This document shows, piece by piece, positions 34,501-43,751 of a DNA stretch of 64,000 bases. Source of the DNA: Arthrobacter sp. MYb214 (lineage in GTDB: Bacteria; Actinomycetota; Actinomycetes; Actinomycetales; Micrococcaceae); NCBI RefSeq assembly GCF_002979865.1, contig NZ_PCPZ01000005.1, positions 62,001-126,000 on the forward strand, given 5' to 3'. Within the stretch, counting starts at the first letter, position 1, and each line of letters starts with the position of its first letter. The translations under genes were made by a program, and so were the position numbers. A model generated the notes under the pieces. It did no database searches, had not been told where the DNA came from, and saw only the letters and a list, made by a program, of their open reading frames with translations.

Positions 34501-34847
34501 GCCTCGGCTGCCAGCTGCTTGCCCTTGGCCTTGACCTCCTTGCCGATCTTCCTGACCTTGGCAGTGTCCTTCTTCTTGCCGGACTTCTTCACCGTCTCGA
34601 AGGCGCCATCACCCTGGAACTGAACGAAAACAGAGACTTCACCAGTTGATTTGGCAAGAGGTCCGGAGACTTTCAGGTTGGACAGCGCTGATGAACTGGT
34701 GATTGGCAGGGACGCGGCATTTTCGCCGTCGCCTGGTTGGGGGATTCCTGCTGCGCTTGCCGGTCCTGACAAGGTAACAGCCAGTGCAAGCGCAGTGGCT
34801 GATCCCAAAATCAGGCGCGGCACTCTCTGCGTGCGGCGAGTGACCAT
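31566..34847 (-). CDS. Secreted subtilisin-family serine protease (S8) with PA domain
   Basis: A 1093-residue precursor. Signal peptide (about 1-33, ending ASA-AG), inhibitor-I9-like propeptide (about 65-155), catalytic domain with Asp191 (VAVLDTGVDYTHASF), His270 (GHGSHVAGT), oxyanion Asn390 (ASGNAG) and Ser617 (GTSMATPLVAG). A PA domain is inserted between His and Ser (about 450-555). A Fn3-like region follows the catalytic domain, then a long C-terminal beta-rich part and a Lys-rich tail (KKKGKK). No LPXTG or S-layer motif seen. Extracellular protein degradation is likely. The ATG at 34847 follows AGGAG by five bases; the upstream in-frame extension has no signal. Confidence 0.93.
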   Translation of the reverse strand: MVTRRTQRVPRLILGSATALALAVTLSGPASAAGIPQPGDGENAASLPITSSSALSNLKVSGPLAKSTGEVSVFVQFQGDGAFETVKKSGKKKDTAKVRKIGKEVKAKGKQLAAEANSKVIYTTHNALQGVALTGDAADLRKLAQRSDVAKISSIVPKKPSNRSSVVDTGALESWKSLDKTGDGVKVAVLDTGVDYTHASFGGPGTLEGYKEAQSSDELPGADSGLIDTNKFIGGWDLVGDDYNADSDDPTYQPIPHPDPNPLDCQAAGHGSHVAGTTAGYGVNADGSTFTGDYSSLDADALAQMKVGPGSAPDAQLIGIRVFGCGGSSSVVGQALDYVLDPNGDGDFSDRADVVNMSLGSDHSPANDPENDIVDALSAAGILSVVASGNAGDVTDVGGSPGNSRSSLTVANSVGSHVTLDKIQVDGPDNVAGSASGQYSANFNYTNADPAALSGEAVMAPADNAFGCDAFEEGSLEGKWVWLQWSENGEFPCGSGARFNNAEAAGATGVLLDAESNLFDAGIAGNATIPGAQFTLDESNKLRPAAEAGRLQVTLSPEFVGGSSSESGVADTLNSSSSRGVHGSNGVVKPDVAAPGTQIGSVGVGTGTGTAVMTGTSMATPLVAGIAALVLEDSDYTPYEAKSIIMNTAATDIKAANGEAYGPNRVGSGRVMADAALQSPAFAYDSEAADLTSVVFGVIELGGKKPFSAQREITIENTSGKAQSYDANYVAATEIPGASFTLDRSSVTVPAGGSAKLNVTLSVDPQQWAKTIDPTMATSQSGLARAWVADASGRVELTASNAPTLRIPVQAAPKLAADMEGKLKKMKKGADTTTLSLKGKDITAGEGATSVTSLLGAFELGASSERGDDSLDSIPAARSVDLQHVGASSTAARTGVADGLLNVGISTWANWAHLAGGTELDVEIDTNGDGEADFVTFNAAFDEVDLDLAATFNLATGEQVDLQPVNGMLGDVDTNTFDTNAAVFPISLSALGLDEDSAEISYRVLGYSWYNTDENGSMIPVDQTDWIDFNVAAPQVDFGAEGTLFTDLSGTQIPVTVADSTKASKALLLHLHNGNDDRAQVLEVTDGKKKGKK

Positions 34848-35080
34848 GATTCTCCTAGCTGGGCTGGATAGCGGTGCTGCTCCCGTCATGGGCGGGCGAC
34901 ATAAAAGCGGTGCGAGCCTTGATGATCGTCCGGGGTAAACGTCCGCTAGTGCGAATACCCATAGCTGGAATCTTAGGTGACGTAGCTCATATATCAAGGG
35001 GTTATTGAATAGTAACCTTTGGCTGGATATTGTGCTGGCTTGGGAATTTCACAATAAAATCCGCGAACCACTGCGACAAA

Positions 35081-35167
35081 CCCGCCCAGCAAGGCCTGAT
35101 GAGCCCGTCCATTTTTGAGAAAATTTGGACGCTTTGTTACTCATCAGTTCACTACTTGCTGGGCGGG
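35081..35167. repeat. 87-bp imperfect inverted repeat / long hairpin
   Basis: Nested arms: CCCGCCCAGCAAG (35081-35093) with CTTGCTGGGCGGG (35155-35167), CTGATGAG (35096-35103) with CTCATCAG (35140-35147), and GTCC (35107-35110) with GGAC (35127-35130) around an A/T-rich tip. The outer arm is near the end of the FBP gene on the minus strand, so it may serve as its terminator, but the size and internal loops exceed a normal one. Confidence 0.7.
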
Positions 35168-35200
35168 CGGCGCCGGAATCGGCTTGAAGGCTGCGGTTGC

Positions 35201-35689
35201 CTAGAGGCGGTTCAGGAAGCTATGCACGCGCTCGTCGAGCAGCTGGATGCGCTCCGCAACGACAACCATTGGGTCCGGGTAGATCGGATTCTTCGGAGGC
35301 GGGATCCGCACATTGCGGGAGCACTCGAAGTTCAGGCAGATCAATGTCCCCAAGGTATTGCCGTCACGTCCAGCCTGGCCAGCGCGCTTGGTCGTCCACA
35401 TGCCTACCGCGCAGGGGATGTTCACATCGCGGCACATCTCGCACATCGTGGCGTTGGTCGGCTTGCGGCCACCGTCGGTGGGGCGCAAGAGGATGCCGCG
35501 GGTCTGCCCCGCTTCGTCGGTGTGGAGCAGGTAGCCGCGCTGCATCATTTTCGGGTCGCGCCAACCCAGGTACTCCAGCGAATCCCACTCGAGGGAGGCG
35601 AAGTTTTCGGGCAGGGTCAATTTCTTCGCTTCTTGGCGGCTGGCGTTGATGAAGGAAGAGCGGATGGTTTTTTCGGTCAATGGCTGCAT
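35201..35689 (-). CDS. FBP-domain (treble-clef zinc finger) protein
   Basis: A 162-residue cytosolic protein of the FBP family, which resembles the C-terminal treble-clef domain of elongation-factor-G-binding proteins. The zinc ligands are CEMC (82-85 region) and the later pair around ICLNFEC. ILLRPTDGGRKPTNATMCEM is the family core, and TTKRAGQAGRDGNTLGT follows. Members of this group contact the ribosome/EF-G, but no role is established for this one. GAGGA precedes the ATG at six bases. Monocistronic. Confidence 0.85.
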   Translation of the reverse strand: MQPLTEKTIRSSFINASRQEAKKLTLPENFASLEWDSLEYLGWRDPKMMQRGYLLHTDEAGQTRGILLRPTDGGRKPTNATMCEMCRDVNIPCAVGMWTTKRAGQAGRDGNTLGTLICLNFECSRNVRIPPPKNPIYPDPMVVVAERIQLLDERVHSFLNRL

Positions 35690-35994
35690 GAGAAATCCTC
35701 AAATAGTCCGCACGCGCTTCATGGGCGCACGGAATCACGAATCGTCAAGGTGTTGAGGTCTGCAAGGGAACGAAAAATTGGGGGCACTGGAACATTGCCT
35801 AAGGCAGAAGCCCTAAGCGGAAAATGTGTTGCCAACCCCGTTCGATACGCAGACGAACGGGCAGAGCGTCAAAGTGGCTTGCATAGCCGACCGCTCCCTC
35901 CTGTGGTTCTCCACGCATTGATTCTGAGCACTTCCGGAATAACCATAACAAGTGCGGTTGGCTTAGGCCAATGACTGGGATCACGGTTAAAGCA
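35690..35994. other. Intergenic region with a perfect 8-bp hairpin
   Basis: No supported gene in about 305 bp. CCCGTTCG (35837-35844) and CGAACGGG (35854-35861) form an 8-bp stem with a 9-base loop. Its meaning is unknown. The part next to the FBP gene carries that gene's promoter. Confidence 0.4.
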
Positions 35995-36034
35995 GTTTGC
36001 TGGCCACCGCCGTGAACGGCAGTGGCCAGCAAAC
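35995..36034 (-). terminator. Hairpin after the pdxK-type gene
   Basis: GTTTGCTGGCCAC (35995-36007) and GTGGCCAGCAAAC (36022-36034) form a 13-bp perfect stem, 18 bp past the stop, with a weak T-rich tail on the minus strand. Confidence 0.8.
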
Positions 36035-36051
36035 ACTCCAGCAGCCAGGGC

Positions 36052-36873
36052 CTAGCGGCGGCCGCCCTGCCAGAGCGCGTCAAACGGGGTGTTGCCAGAA
36101 ACGCGGTTGCGGATGCCTTCGGTGACAAACGCCTTGGCTGTGCGGGCTGCCTCCAGCGGGGTAGCGCCCTTGGCCAGCTCTGCAGTTACGGCTGCGGCCA
36201 GCGAGCAGCCCGCGCCGGAGACCGCAACTTCGCCGATCTTCTTCTCGCGCAAGACCTCGAGGGTCGTGCCATCGTAGAAAACGTCCACGGCGTCTTCGCC
36301 AGCGATGCGGACTCCACCCTTGGCCAGGACCGCCGCGCCGGAGACCTCGTGGATCTTCTTGGCAGCTTCGATCAGATCATCTTCAGTGGTGATCTTGATT
36401 CCCGAGAGCTGTTCAGCCTCGAAGTGGTTCGGGGTGACGAACGTAGCCAAGGGCAGCAAGGCAGCCTTGAGGGCTTCGTCGGTGTCCAGTGCGTGGCCTG
36501 GTTCCTGGCCCTTGCAAATCAGCACCGGGTCGAGCAGTACGTTGTCCCACTGCTGGGACTTCAACGCGGTGGCAACGGTGTTGATCGTTGCTGGCGAGCC
36601 CATCATGCCCAGCTTGACCGTGCTGAGCTTGTCCTCGTAGCAGGCCTGGATGGCTTCGAGCTGATCGGCAATTACCTGCTGGTCAACGGGAACGAAGCGG
36701 TGGTTCCAGGAGTCCTTGGGATCGAAGGAGACGATGCAGGTCAAAGCCACGATGCCGAAGGTTCCCAGTTCCTGGAAGGTCTTTAGATCGGCCTGGGCGC
36801 CTGCGCCGCCAGTGGCTTCGGAACCAGCGATGGTCAGGGTCATGGCTGGAGAGGCAGTGTTTGTATTAGTCAT
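36052..36873 (-). CDS. pdxK: Pyridoxine/pyridoxal kinase of the ThiD/PdxK family
   Basis: A 273-residue ribokinase-fold enzyme. The N-terminal block TIAGSEATGGAGAQADLKTF is shared with ThiD. The following IVSFDPKDSWNHRFVPVD segment is closer to the B. subtilis/S. aureus PdxK (vitamin B6 kinase) branch than to HMP(-P) kinase. The C-terminal anion-hole motif is VSGAGCSLAAAV, where the Cys is the PdxK-type catalytic residue. It phosphorylates pyridoxal, with HMP as a possible alternative. No thi genes nearby support a thiamine role. No TPP riboswitch seen upstream. It is the second gene after the unknown at 37524. Confidence 0.78.
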   Translation of the reverse strand: MTNTNTASPAMTLTIAGSEATGGAGAQADLKTFQELGTFGIVALTCIVSFDPKDSWNHRFVPVDQQVIADQLEAIQACYEDKLSTVKLGMMGSPATINTVATALKSQQWDNVLLDPVLICKGQEPGHALDTDEALKAALLPLATFVTPNHFEAEQLSGIKITTEDDLIEAAKKIHEVSGAAVLAKGGVRIAGEDAVDVFYDGTTLEVLREKKIGEVAVSGAGCSLAAAVTAELAKGATPLEAARTAKAFVTEGIRNRVSGNTPFDALWQGGRR

Positions 36874-36909
36874 AGTCTCAATTGCGGGTAGTGCGGGTAG
36901 GGAATGGGA

Positions 36910-37524
36910 TTAGCCGTGCTGCCAGAAGCTGAGCGTGGTCGCTTTGGACCAGCCTTCGGGAAGCTGCTGGGCGTGTTCTGCGGTGGCTACCAGCAGCAGC
37001 CAGGGCAGCCCGTGGCCGAAGGCTGCGCCTGCAAAGTTAGCCAGTACCGCGCGGCGAGCCGCATCGGGATCAGTGGGGGAGAAAAGGTCCGGGTCGGTAA
37101 GCAGGCCGTAGTTTTCGCCGTAGCGCATGCGTCCTCGGGCGACCGGACGGTCGAAGTCGGTCACCTCAACGACGTCATAGTTCTCCATTGGAGCCTCGAA
37201 AAGCCCGGACGTATCGGCGAGCTTGACTACCTGCTCGACGTCGTCGGGCTTGCCGGCCAGCAGATGCATGGTCGTGCTTGGCTGCCAACCCGAAGTGGCG
37301 AGTTCTGCAGCGGTGCTGTCGTTGGGAGTGCCCAAGAGGATCAAGCGCTGCGCGTCCTTTGGCGCGGACCAGGAAGCATCAGGCCAGTAGCGGAGGATTT
37401 CCACGTCTTCACCGTCTTGATTCACCGAACGAATCTCGTGCTGGTTCGGGAAGGAAGCAATGCGATCACGCAGCGTGGCGTAGTCGTGGGTCCAGCTTGG
37501 CAGTGCTCGTGCCATTGCGCTCAT
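36910..37524 (-). CDS. Unknown protein, possible GNAT-like fold
   Basis: A 204-residue soluble protein with no certain family. The region after about residue 115 (ENYDVVEVTDFDRPVARGRM, then FAGAAFGHGLPWLLLVATAE) has the strand order and length of a half-degenerate acetyltransferase, but no clear acetyl-CoA loop (Q/RxxGxG/A). The N-terminal half has SWTHDYATLRDRIASFPNQH. AAAGGAG lies 11 bases before the ATG. The next gene, a PdxK-type kinase, starts 36 bp downstream, so they may form an operon. Confidence 0.65.
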   Translation of the reverse strand: MSAMARALPSWTHDYATLRDRIASFPNQHEIRSVNQDGEDVEILRYWPDASWSAPKDAQRLILLGTPNDSTAAELATSGWQPSTTMHLLAGKPDDVEQVVKLADTSGLFEAPMENYDVVEVTDFDRPVARGRMRYGENYGLLTDPDLFSPTDPDAARRAVLANFAGAAFGHGLPWLLLVATAEHAQQLPEGWSKATTLSFWQHG

Positions 37525-37648
37525 AGTGCTGCATTCTCCTTTGGTTCGCTAGGGATCACCTATCGGCATGTTTGACTTTACGCCTTAAGGCGCGGTGATA
37601 CGGAACTCTGTGTCAGGGTGTTTGCCGGCTCGCGCAATCCGCAGCTTT

Positions 37649-38356
37649 TCAGGAGGCTTTCGGCCGTCTCAGCGGTGAAGGATCTGCCATGGCCACTTCA
37701 TCAATCCCTGCTGGCCCTGGATCCATCAGTGCCAGCACATCTTCAAAGAGCGAGCGCACCACAGGCAAGCGGCAGAGCACCGCGAACTTGGCGGCAACCG
37801 GTGCCATGTTCTTCATCAGAAGTCTGGATCGGCGCTGCTGCGGCGACTGGTCGAAAGCCCACGCCGAGAAGATCTGGCGGGAAACCAGCAGTAAGAACTT
37901 CGGCAGATCGCGTCGTATGCCCAATGGGGGCAACGGGCGGGATCCGGAAACGACCTTCTCCCATATCTCCAATTCAATGCTGGAAATCTCGTCGTTGCCC
38001 ATATCGCGCGCGAGCATCAGACGCAGGAACGCAGGCCCGAAATCGTGATAGGGAGCCAACGCTTCGACGCCCGTGTCGAGTACTGCGCGGATGTTGGCTT
38101 CGAGGGTATTTCCCTCTGCGAGCATCCCCGCGCAAAAATCATATTGCTCCCTGCGCAGGTTCAGCAGGAGCTGGGCAACGATCTCCTCTTTGGACTTGAA
38201 GTAGTAGTACGCATGCGACAGGGAAACCCCTGCGTTCGAAGCAATGGCACGCATGCTCGAGGCTTTATATCCGTCCGTGGCAAAGCACTCCAAGGCAGTT
38301 GCCAAGAGCTTGGCTTGGGTCTGCTGGCCTTTTTCGGTGCGTGGTTGCGTTGTCAT
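37649..38356 (-). CDS. TetR-family transcriptional regulator
   Basis: A 235-residue repressor. The N-terminal HTH (about 12-60) reads ALECFATDGYKASSMRAIAS then AGVSLSHAYYYFKSKEEI, a standard TetR signature. The ligand-binding part (about 70-215) is helical and not family-specific. The ATG follows AAAGG. A perfect 16-bp palindrome 44 bp upstream is a probable self-operator. No divergent target gene is immediately adjacent: the YhhQ gene starts about 355 bp away and may or may not be controlled. Confidence 0.9.
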   Translation of the reverse strand: MTTQPRTEKGQQTQAKLLATALECFATDGYKASSMRAIASNAGVSLSHAYYYFKSKEEIVAQLLLNLRREQYDFCAGMLAEGNTLEANIRAVLDTGVEALAPYHDFGPAFLRLMLARDMGNDEISSIELEIWEKVVSGSRPLPPLGIRRDLPKFLLLVSRQIFSAWAFDQSPQQRRSRLLMKNMAPVAAKFAVLCRLPVVRSLFEDVLALMDPGPAGIDEVAMADPSPLRRPKAS

Positions 38357-38399
38357 GGAGCCTTTGGATGGAAGTGGGTGGATCCGATTCTACCAATTA

Positions 38400-38415
38400 T
38401 TTGAACGCGTTCAAA
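38400..38415. promoter_or_regulatory. Perfect 16-bp palindrome, probable TetR operator
   Basis: TTTGAACGCGTTCAAA, placed 44 bp upstream of the TetR start. This is the size and symmetry expected of a TetR dimer site. Confidence 0.65.
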
Positions 38416-38711
38416 AAAGGAAAATTTTCATGCTGATGTACGGGAGGACGGTCACTGCACTATTTGTTTCCTCGAATTTATAGTTCGAAGACATTCAAGT
38501 GAGATATGAATTTTGAAATTCTTTGATTTCTGAAACATGGTTGGTCTTCAACAGGTGAGAACGTGGCCGCAGTTATGCATGGGATACTTGTTGCGTAAGT
38601 GCTAATACAGCGGGACAGCGCGCAGGCATGGAACCTTCACCCTTTTGATTCGTGGGCAGGGCCGTGCCTTTTAGCGATGTTCTGGCGAACCACTTTGACA
38701 AGGAAAATTTC
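38416..38711. other. A+T-rich leader upstream of yhhQ
   Basis: About 296 bp with no gene. The sequence is A+T-rich near 38460-38540. TAATAC (38602-38607) is a possible -10. I looked for preQ1-I (including an AAAAAACT-like 3' tail), preQ1-II and preQ1-III features and could not identify any. Confidence 0.4.
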
Positions 38712-39422
38712 ATGGGCGATTCCAACGCCAGCAACAATCTGATTCGAACCAAGAACGCGGTTTTCGCTTCTTCGGGTTCTCCCTACTTCTCCACGGTGCT
38801 CACCTTGATGGGCGCGGTCGTGATTCTTTCGAATATCGGCGCCTCCAAAGGTGTCAGCTTCGGTCCGCTGGTCACCGATGGCGGTTTCTTCCTCTTCCCG
38901 CTGGCCTACATTCTGGGCGATGTCATTGCGGAAGTCTACGGATTGAAGGCGGCTCGCCGTTCAATCCTGGTGACTTTCGCCTTGGCCTTCTTCGCAGTGT
39001 TCTGCTTCTGGGTCATGATCCAATTGCCATCAGCCGAGTTCTACGACGGGCAAGACGCATTTGAGCGCACCCTTGGCCCGATCTGGCAGATCGTCGTTGC
39101 CTCCGCCTGCGGCTTCCTGGTGGGGCAGCTGGCCAACTCATGGGTGCTGGTCAAGCTCAAGGAACGCACCGGCGAGCGTGGGCTGATTCTCCGCTTGATC
39201 GGCTCCAGCGGTGTTGGGGAGTTCCTGGATACCCTGATCTTCTGTGCCATTGCAGCGCCAGTTATCGGCATCGCCGATGCGCCGACATTCATCAACTACG
39301 TGGTGGTGGGCTTCATCTACAAGACTGCCGTGGAGGTCCTGTTTGTTCCGGTGACCTCGATGGTCATCAAATGGTTCAAGAAGCGCGAACCTGGCTACAG
39401 CCAAGCGGCCGTCGCAAGCTAG
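38712..39422 (+). CDS. yhhQ: Queuosine precursor transporter, YhhQ/VUT family
   Basis: A 236-residue membrane protein with about six helices. Family motifs are PLAYILGDVIAEVYG (the VUT_1 signature), VASACGFLVGQLANSW and EFLDTLIFCAIAAP. The E. coli member imports preQ0/preQ1. Gram-positive relatives are assigned to queuine or precursor uptake. The tgt gene at 43618, which uses such bases to modify tRNA, supports the role. The ATG at 38712 follows AAGGAAAA. An upstream in-frame ATG at 38652 lacks a ribosome-binding site. Confidence 0.88.
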   Translation: MGDSNASNNLIRTKNAVFASSGSPYFSTVLTLMGAVVILSNIGASKGVSFGPLVTDGGFFLFPLAYILGDVIAEVYGLKAARRSILVTFALAFFAVFCFWVMIQLPSAEFYDGQDAFERTLGPIWQIVVASACGFLVGQLANSWVLVKLKERTGERGLILRLIGSSGVGEFLDTLIFCAIAAPVIGIADAPTFINYVVVGFIYKTAVEVLFVPVTSMVIKWFKKREPGYSQAAVAS

Positions 39423-39488
39423 TGATCCTGTGGGCATCATCCGTGAGGGCGATGCCCACAGCTGTATCCGGACACTAGAATCGATGGC

Positions 39489-40184
39489 ATGCAGACAGGT
39501 CAAAGCGCTGAAGTTCAGCTAGAAGCACGCGACTTGACCATTGGCTATCCCAATCGCGTGATCTGCGGGCCGATCAACCTGCAGCTGGCTCCCGGTGCTG
39601 GCTTAGGAATTATCGGTGCCAATGGCAGCGGAAAATCAACACTGATCCGCACCATCCTGGGACATCTCATTCCGGTGGAAGGCACCGTCGAGTTCCAAAG
39701 CCTTCCCGTGAATGAAAGCTCGGAGCATTTTCGCCGTACCGTCGCAGTACAGGTCACCGATGGCGCCTTCTTCGAAGAACTCACCGTGCGCGAACATCTG
39801 GAAATGGTCGCTCGTGGACACGGACTGGATGATTGGGTCCAGTTAGTCCAAGCAGAACTCGACTTCTTCGAAATCACTGCTGCTGACGATCACCTTCCCG
39901 GCGAGCTGTCTTCTGGCCAACGCCGTAAGCTGCTGCTCGCCGCGGCCTTGATCCGTCCGGCAGAACTGCTGATTCTTGACGAACCGGAACAACGCCTGGA
40001 CCTTCGTATCAGGCAGAAGCTGTACCAGCGGCTTGCCGGGGTACGCGCCAAGGGAACAACTTTGCTAGCGGTGACCCATGATCCGCTGATGCTGCGAAGC
40101 TGCGTGGACCAAGTGCTGCTTCTGGATGAAGACGAGGGCGAACTGCTTGATCCGCAGGCAGGGGCGCAGTGGCTTGAGCGCTAG
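39489..40184 (+). CDS. ABC transporter ATP-binding protein
   Basis: A 231-residue single ABC domain. Walker A GANGSGKST is at 43-51, the Q-loop region is AVQVTDG, the signature LSSGQ is near 145, Walker B is LLILDEPE, and the H-loop is AVTHD. The length and Walker B context match exporter-type ABC proteins of actinobacteria. TAGAAT (39476-39481) lies seven bases before the ATG, so the mRNA is leaderless. The next gene overlaps and encodes the likely permease. Confidence 0.9.
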   Translation: MQTGQSAEVQLEARDLTIGYPNRVICGPINLQLAPGAGLGIIGANGSGKSTLIRTILGHLIPVEGTVEFQSLPVNESSEHFRRTVAVQVTDGAFFEELTVREHLEMVARGHGLDDWVQLVQAELDFFEITAADDHLPGELSSGQRRKLLLAAALIRPAELLILDEPEQRLDLRIRQKLYQRLAGVRAKGTTLLAVTHDPLMLRSCVDQVLLLDEDEGELLDPQAGAQWLER

Positions 40185-41772
40185 CCGGGTTGCAAGCCAT
40201 GCCGTTGATTTCAATCCTCGAGAAGTGGTCAATCGAGCGAAGAAGCGGCGGAATTTCTCCGAGAAATTCGACAGCTTTTCCGATGCCTATGTCTGGGTGC
40301 TGGCCGCGCTGGTGGCGTTGGCCTACCTCTTCAGCGCACTCTTTGGCATGCTGTTTGTGCTCTTGGGCGAGGGCGTAGCGCACCAAGTGCTGCCTAGCGC
40401 CGTCTGGCGCTTGCAGGACCTCTCTTTCGTGCTATTGGCCCTGGCCGGCTTGGCAACCTTTCGGCTCATGCTCTATCTGGGGCCTTGCGGGCTCAGTGCG
40501 GCCAAGGCCGACTGGTGGCTGCCGCTGCCGGTCAAGCTCCGGGCTATCCGCCAGCCGACGTGGCGAAATGCGCTGCTCATCGGTCTTTTCGCGAGCAGCT
40601 TTGCCGGTGCGCTGTGGCTGATCGTGATGCTGGGGCTGGCCGGATCGCTCCCGGTACCCGTTGCAGTCCATGGGCTCGCCTGCTTCGCAGTGGCCGGTGT
40701 CGGGCTTGCCAACGCGGCCACGGCGATCCAGGGGAAGAACCAGCAAATAGCTGCGCGAGGGATCTGCGGCTGGGTGGGCCTCGGGCTGCTCATCGCCTTG
40801 GCCGTGTTGTGGATGCTCTTGATGTTCCAGATTCCTTGGGCCCAAAGCCTGGTTGGCGCTATGGCTGCGGCCACCTTGGATCCGGCTGCCTGGATGCTCG
40901 CCTTGCTCGTTGTCCTGGTACTTAGCGGCGCGAGTACGTACGGTGCGTTTCGCCATTTTGACCAGATTCCGGGCCAGGCATTGCGTTTTGCCGGAGAGCA
41001 CCAGCAATTCGCCGTGGGGACTTTGATGCAGGGCGACTCGCGTGGCCTCTCGGCTCCGGCGACATCCGCTATTAGCCGCAGGCGCGCACGCGGTGGCAAG
41101 CTCACTGCCAAGTTGCCGGTGGCGTGGCGCATTCTCTGCCTCCGTTTGCTGAGGGGAGGCCGTTGGCATTCGGTGGCCGGGTTCCTGCTCCTGGCTTTCG
41201 CGTTGGCCGCCACGGTTCAGCGAATTGCCAACCCGCTGAGCGCAGCGGCCTTTTACCTGGTGCTCTGCCTTGTTCTCACCTTGAGCATTTCCGCGACCAT
41301 TGCACCGCTCGTTTCCGAACGGCAGCTCACCCAGCTTCTAGGGATTTCGGAACAGCGCCTGATGCGGGCAGCAACGCTGTATGCAATGCTCTTTTCAGCC
41401 ACCGCCTTGCTGTTCTTGACCGGCGGGCTGGGAATGCTGGGCATGATCCAGCTGGATCGCATTTGGCTTTGGATCGCCGCAGGCCTGGTCGCCGCGTTGG
41501 GATGTGCTGCGGCAAGCAGTGCCCACGCCAGCAGGGAAGAACGGGACTGGGATGCATTACTCGGGGGAGCCACCAGCGAGTCGGCCGTGGCCACGTATCT
41601 TTTCCTGGAAACAGCGACTTTCCTTCGGGCAGCTGCCACGTTCTCGCCAATTTTCTTCTTGGTGCTCAGCCCCGGTACTCCCATTCCCTTGTTGCTGTGG
41701 ATCGCGGCAATGCTCTTTGGTGCAAGTGCACTGGTTCAAGTTTCCGGCAGGAAGCTGGGCGCGGGGGCGTAG
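40174..41772 (+). CDS. ABC-type permease-like membrane protein (DUF6297-like)
   Basis: A 532-residue membrane protein with about 11-12 hydrophobic helices in two halves and a hydrophilic loop (about 290-325, SRGLSAPATSAISRRRARGG). Sequence such as RNFSEKFDSFSDAYVWVLA at the N terminus matches actinobacterial DUF6297 proteins, which partner stand-alone ABC ATPases. TTG at 40174 is chosen, overlapping the ATPase stop by 11 bp. ATG at 40126 is the alternative (59-bp overlap). Neither has a strong ribosome-binding site. Substrate unknown. Confidence 0.72.
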   Translation: MSASRVASHAVDFNPREVVNRAKKRRNFSEKFDSFSDAYVWVLAALVALAYLFSALFGMLFVLLGEGVAHQVLPSAVWRLQDLSFVLLALAGLATFRLMLYLGPCGLSAAKADWWLPLPVKLRAIRQPTWRNALLIGLFASSFAGALWLIVMLGLAGSLPVPVAVHGLACFAVAGVGLANAATAIQGKNQQIAARGICGWVGLGLLIALAVLWMLLMFQIPWAQSLVGAMAAATLDPAAWMLALLVVLVLSGASTYGAFRHFDQIPGQALRFAGEHQQFAVGTLMQGDSRGLSAPATSAISRRRARGGKLTAKLPVAWRILCLRLLRGGRWHSVAGFLLLAFALAATVQRIANPLSAAAFYLVLCLVLTLSISATIAPLVSERQLTQLLGISEQRLMRAATLYAMLFSATALLFLTGGLGMLGMIQLDRIWLWIAAGLVAALGCAAASSAHASREERDWDALLGGATSESAVATYLFLETATFLRAAATFSPIFFLVLSPGTPIPLLLWIAAMLFGASALVQVSGRKLGAGA

Positions 41773-41785
41773 GTAGTCTTGGAGG

Positions 41786-42241
41786 ATGAACGATTTGATT
41801 TCCATCCACGAGCCCGATGGGCTTTCCGCAGAATTGCTCTACTCAATACTGAAACTGCGTGCCGAGGTATTCATCGTCGAGCAGCGATCGTGCTACCCGG
41901 ACATCGATGGCCGCGATCTGGATGCCGGCACTGTGCATCTGGTGGCCACCGAGAACGGGAAAGTGCTGTGTACTGTGCGAATCATGGACAGCGCAAGCGG
42001 CACTCCGCGCATTGGGCGGGTTGCAACGGCCGCAGAAGCCCGAGGCCGGGGCCTGGCCGGGGAACTCATGCAGCGTGCCGTGGCGCTTTGCGCTCCGGAG
42101 GCGGAGATCCAGCTCAGCGCCCAGACCCAGCTGGAGGGCTGGTACGGAAAGTTCGGTTTCCTCCGCTCCGGAGAAGACTATGACGACGACGGGATCATGC
42201 ATTTGCCGATGACCCGCGCAGGGCAGAGGGCTTCGGCTTAG
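41786..42241 (+). CDS. GNAT acetyltransferase, ElaA family
   Basis: A 151-residue protein. The ElaA features are LKLRAEVFIVEQRSCYPDID near the N terminus, GRVATAAEARGRGLAGELM (acetyl-CoA loop RGRGLA), and YGKFGFLRSGEDYDDDGIMH near the C terminus. Substrate unknown. GGAGG touches the ATG, too close for normal use. TAGTCT (41774-41779) stands six bases before the ATG, so a leaderless start is likely. The gene follows the ABC permease by 13 bp but may use this internal promoter. Confidence 0.88.
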   Translation: MNDLISIHEPDGLSAELLYSILKLRAEVFIVEQRSCYPDIDGRDLDAGTVHLVATENGKVLCTVRIMDSASGTPRIGRVATAAEARGRGLAGELMQRAVALCAPEAEIQLSAQTQLEGWYGKFGFLRSGEDYDDDGIMHLPMTRAGQRASA

Positions 42242-42249
42242 AAAAGCCA

Positions 42250-42299
42250 GAGGCATCGATTCTCCTTGCACTGCCCAGTGCGTGGAGAATCGATGCCTC
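42250..42299. terminator. Bidirectional terminator between elaA-like gene and tgt
   Basis: GAGGCATCGATTCTCC (42250-42265) and its exact complement (42284-42299) form a 16-bp stem, with an inner GCACTG/CAGTGC stem. Located between two convergent genes. Confidence 0.88.
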
Positions 42300-42319
42300 G
42301 ACTGCTTTGCGGCCCTTGG

Positions 42320-43681
<1,362 letters not shown>

Positions 43682-43751
43682 CTAACGCTTCACAAGGCAA
43701 AGCGCGAATAATGGAGCGTACGTGTTGTGTCCAACGCGACGGAAGGAAGAT

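Noticed and set aside
36874-36909. TPP riboswitch before the ThiD/PdxK-family gene
   Set aside because: Only 36 bp separate this gene from the previous one and no thi-box-like conserved core is visible. The kinase is closer to PdxK.
38416-38711. preQ1 riboswitch upstream of yhhQ
   Set aside because: The preQ1-I core and its A-rich 3' tail were not found. A covariance model search would be needed to exclude divergent classes.
43722-43751. Upstream GTG start of the FUSC-like protein
   Set aside because: A good ribosome-binding site lies directly before the later GTG at 43752; the extension is Arg/Lys-rich and unlike the family.
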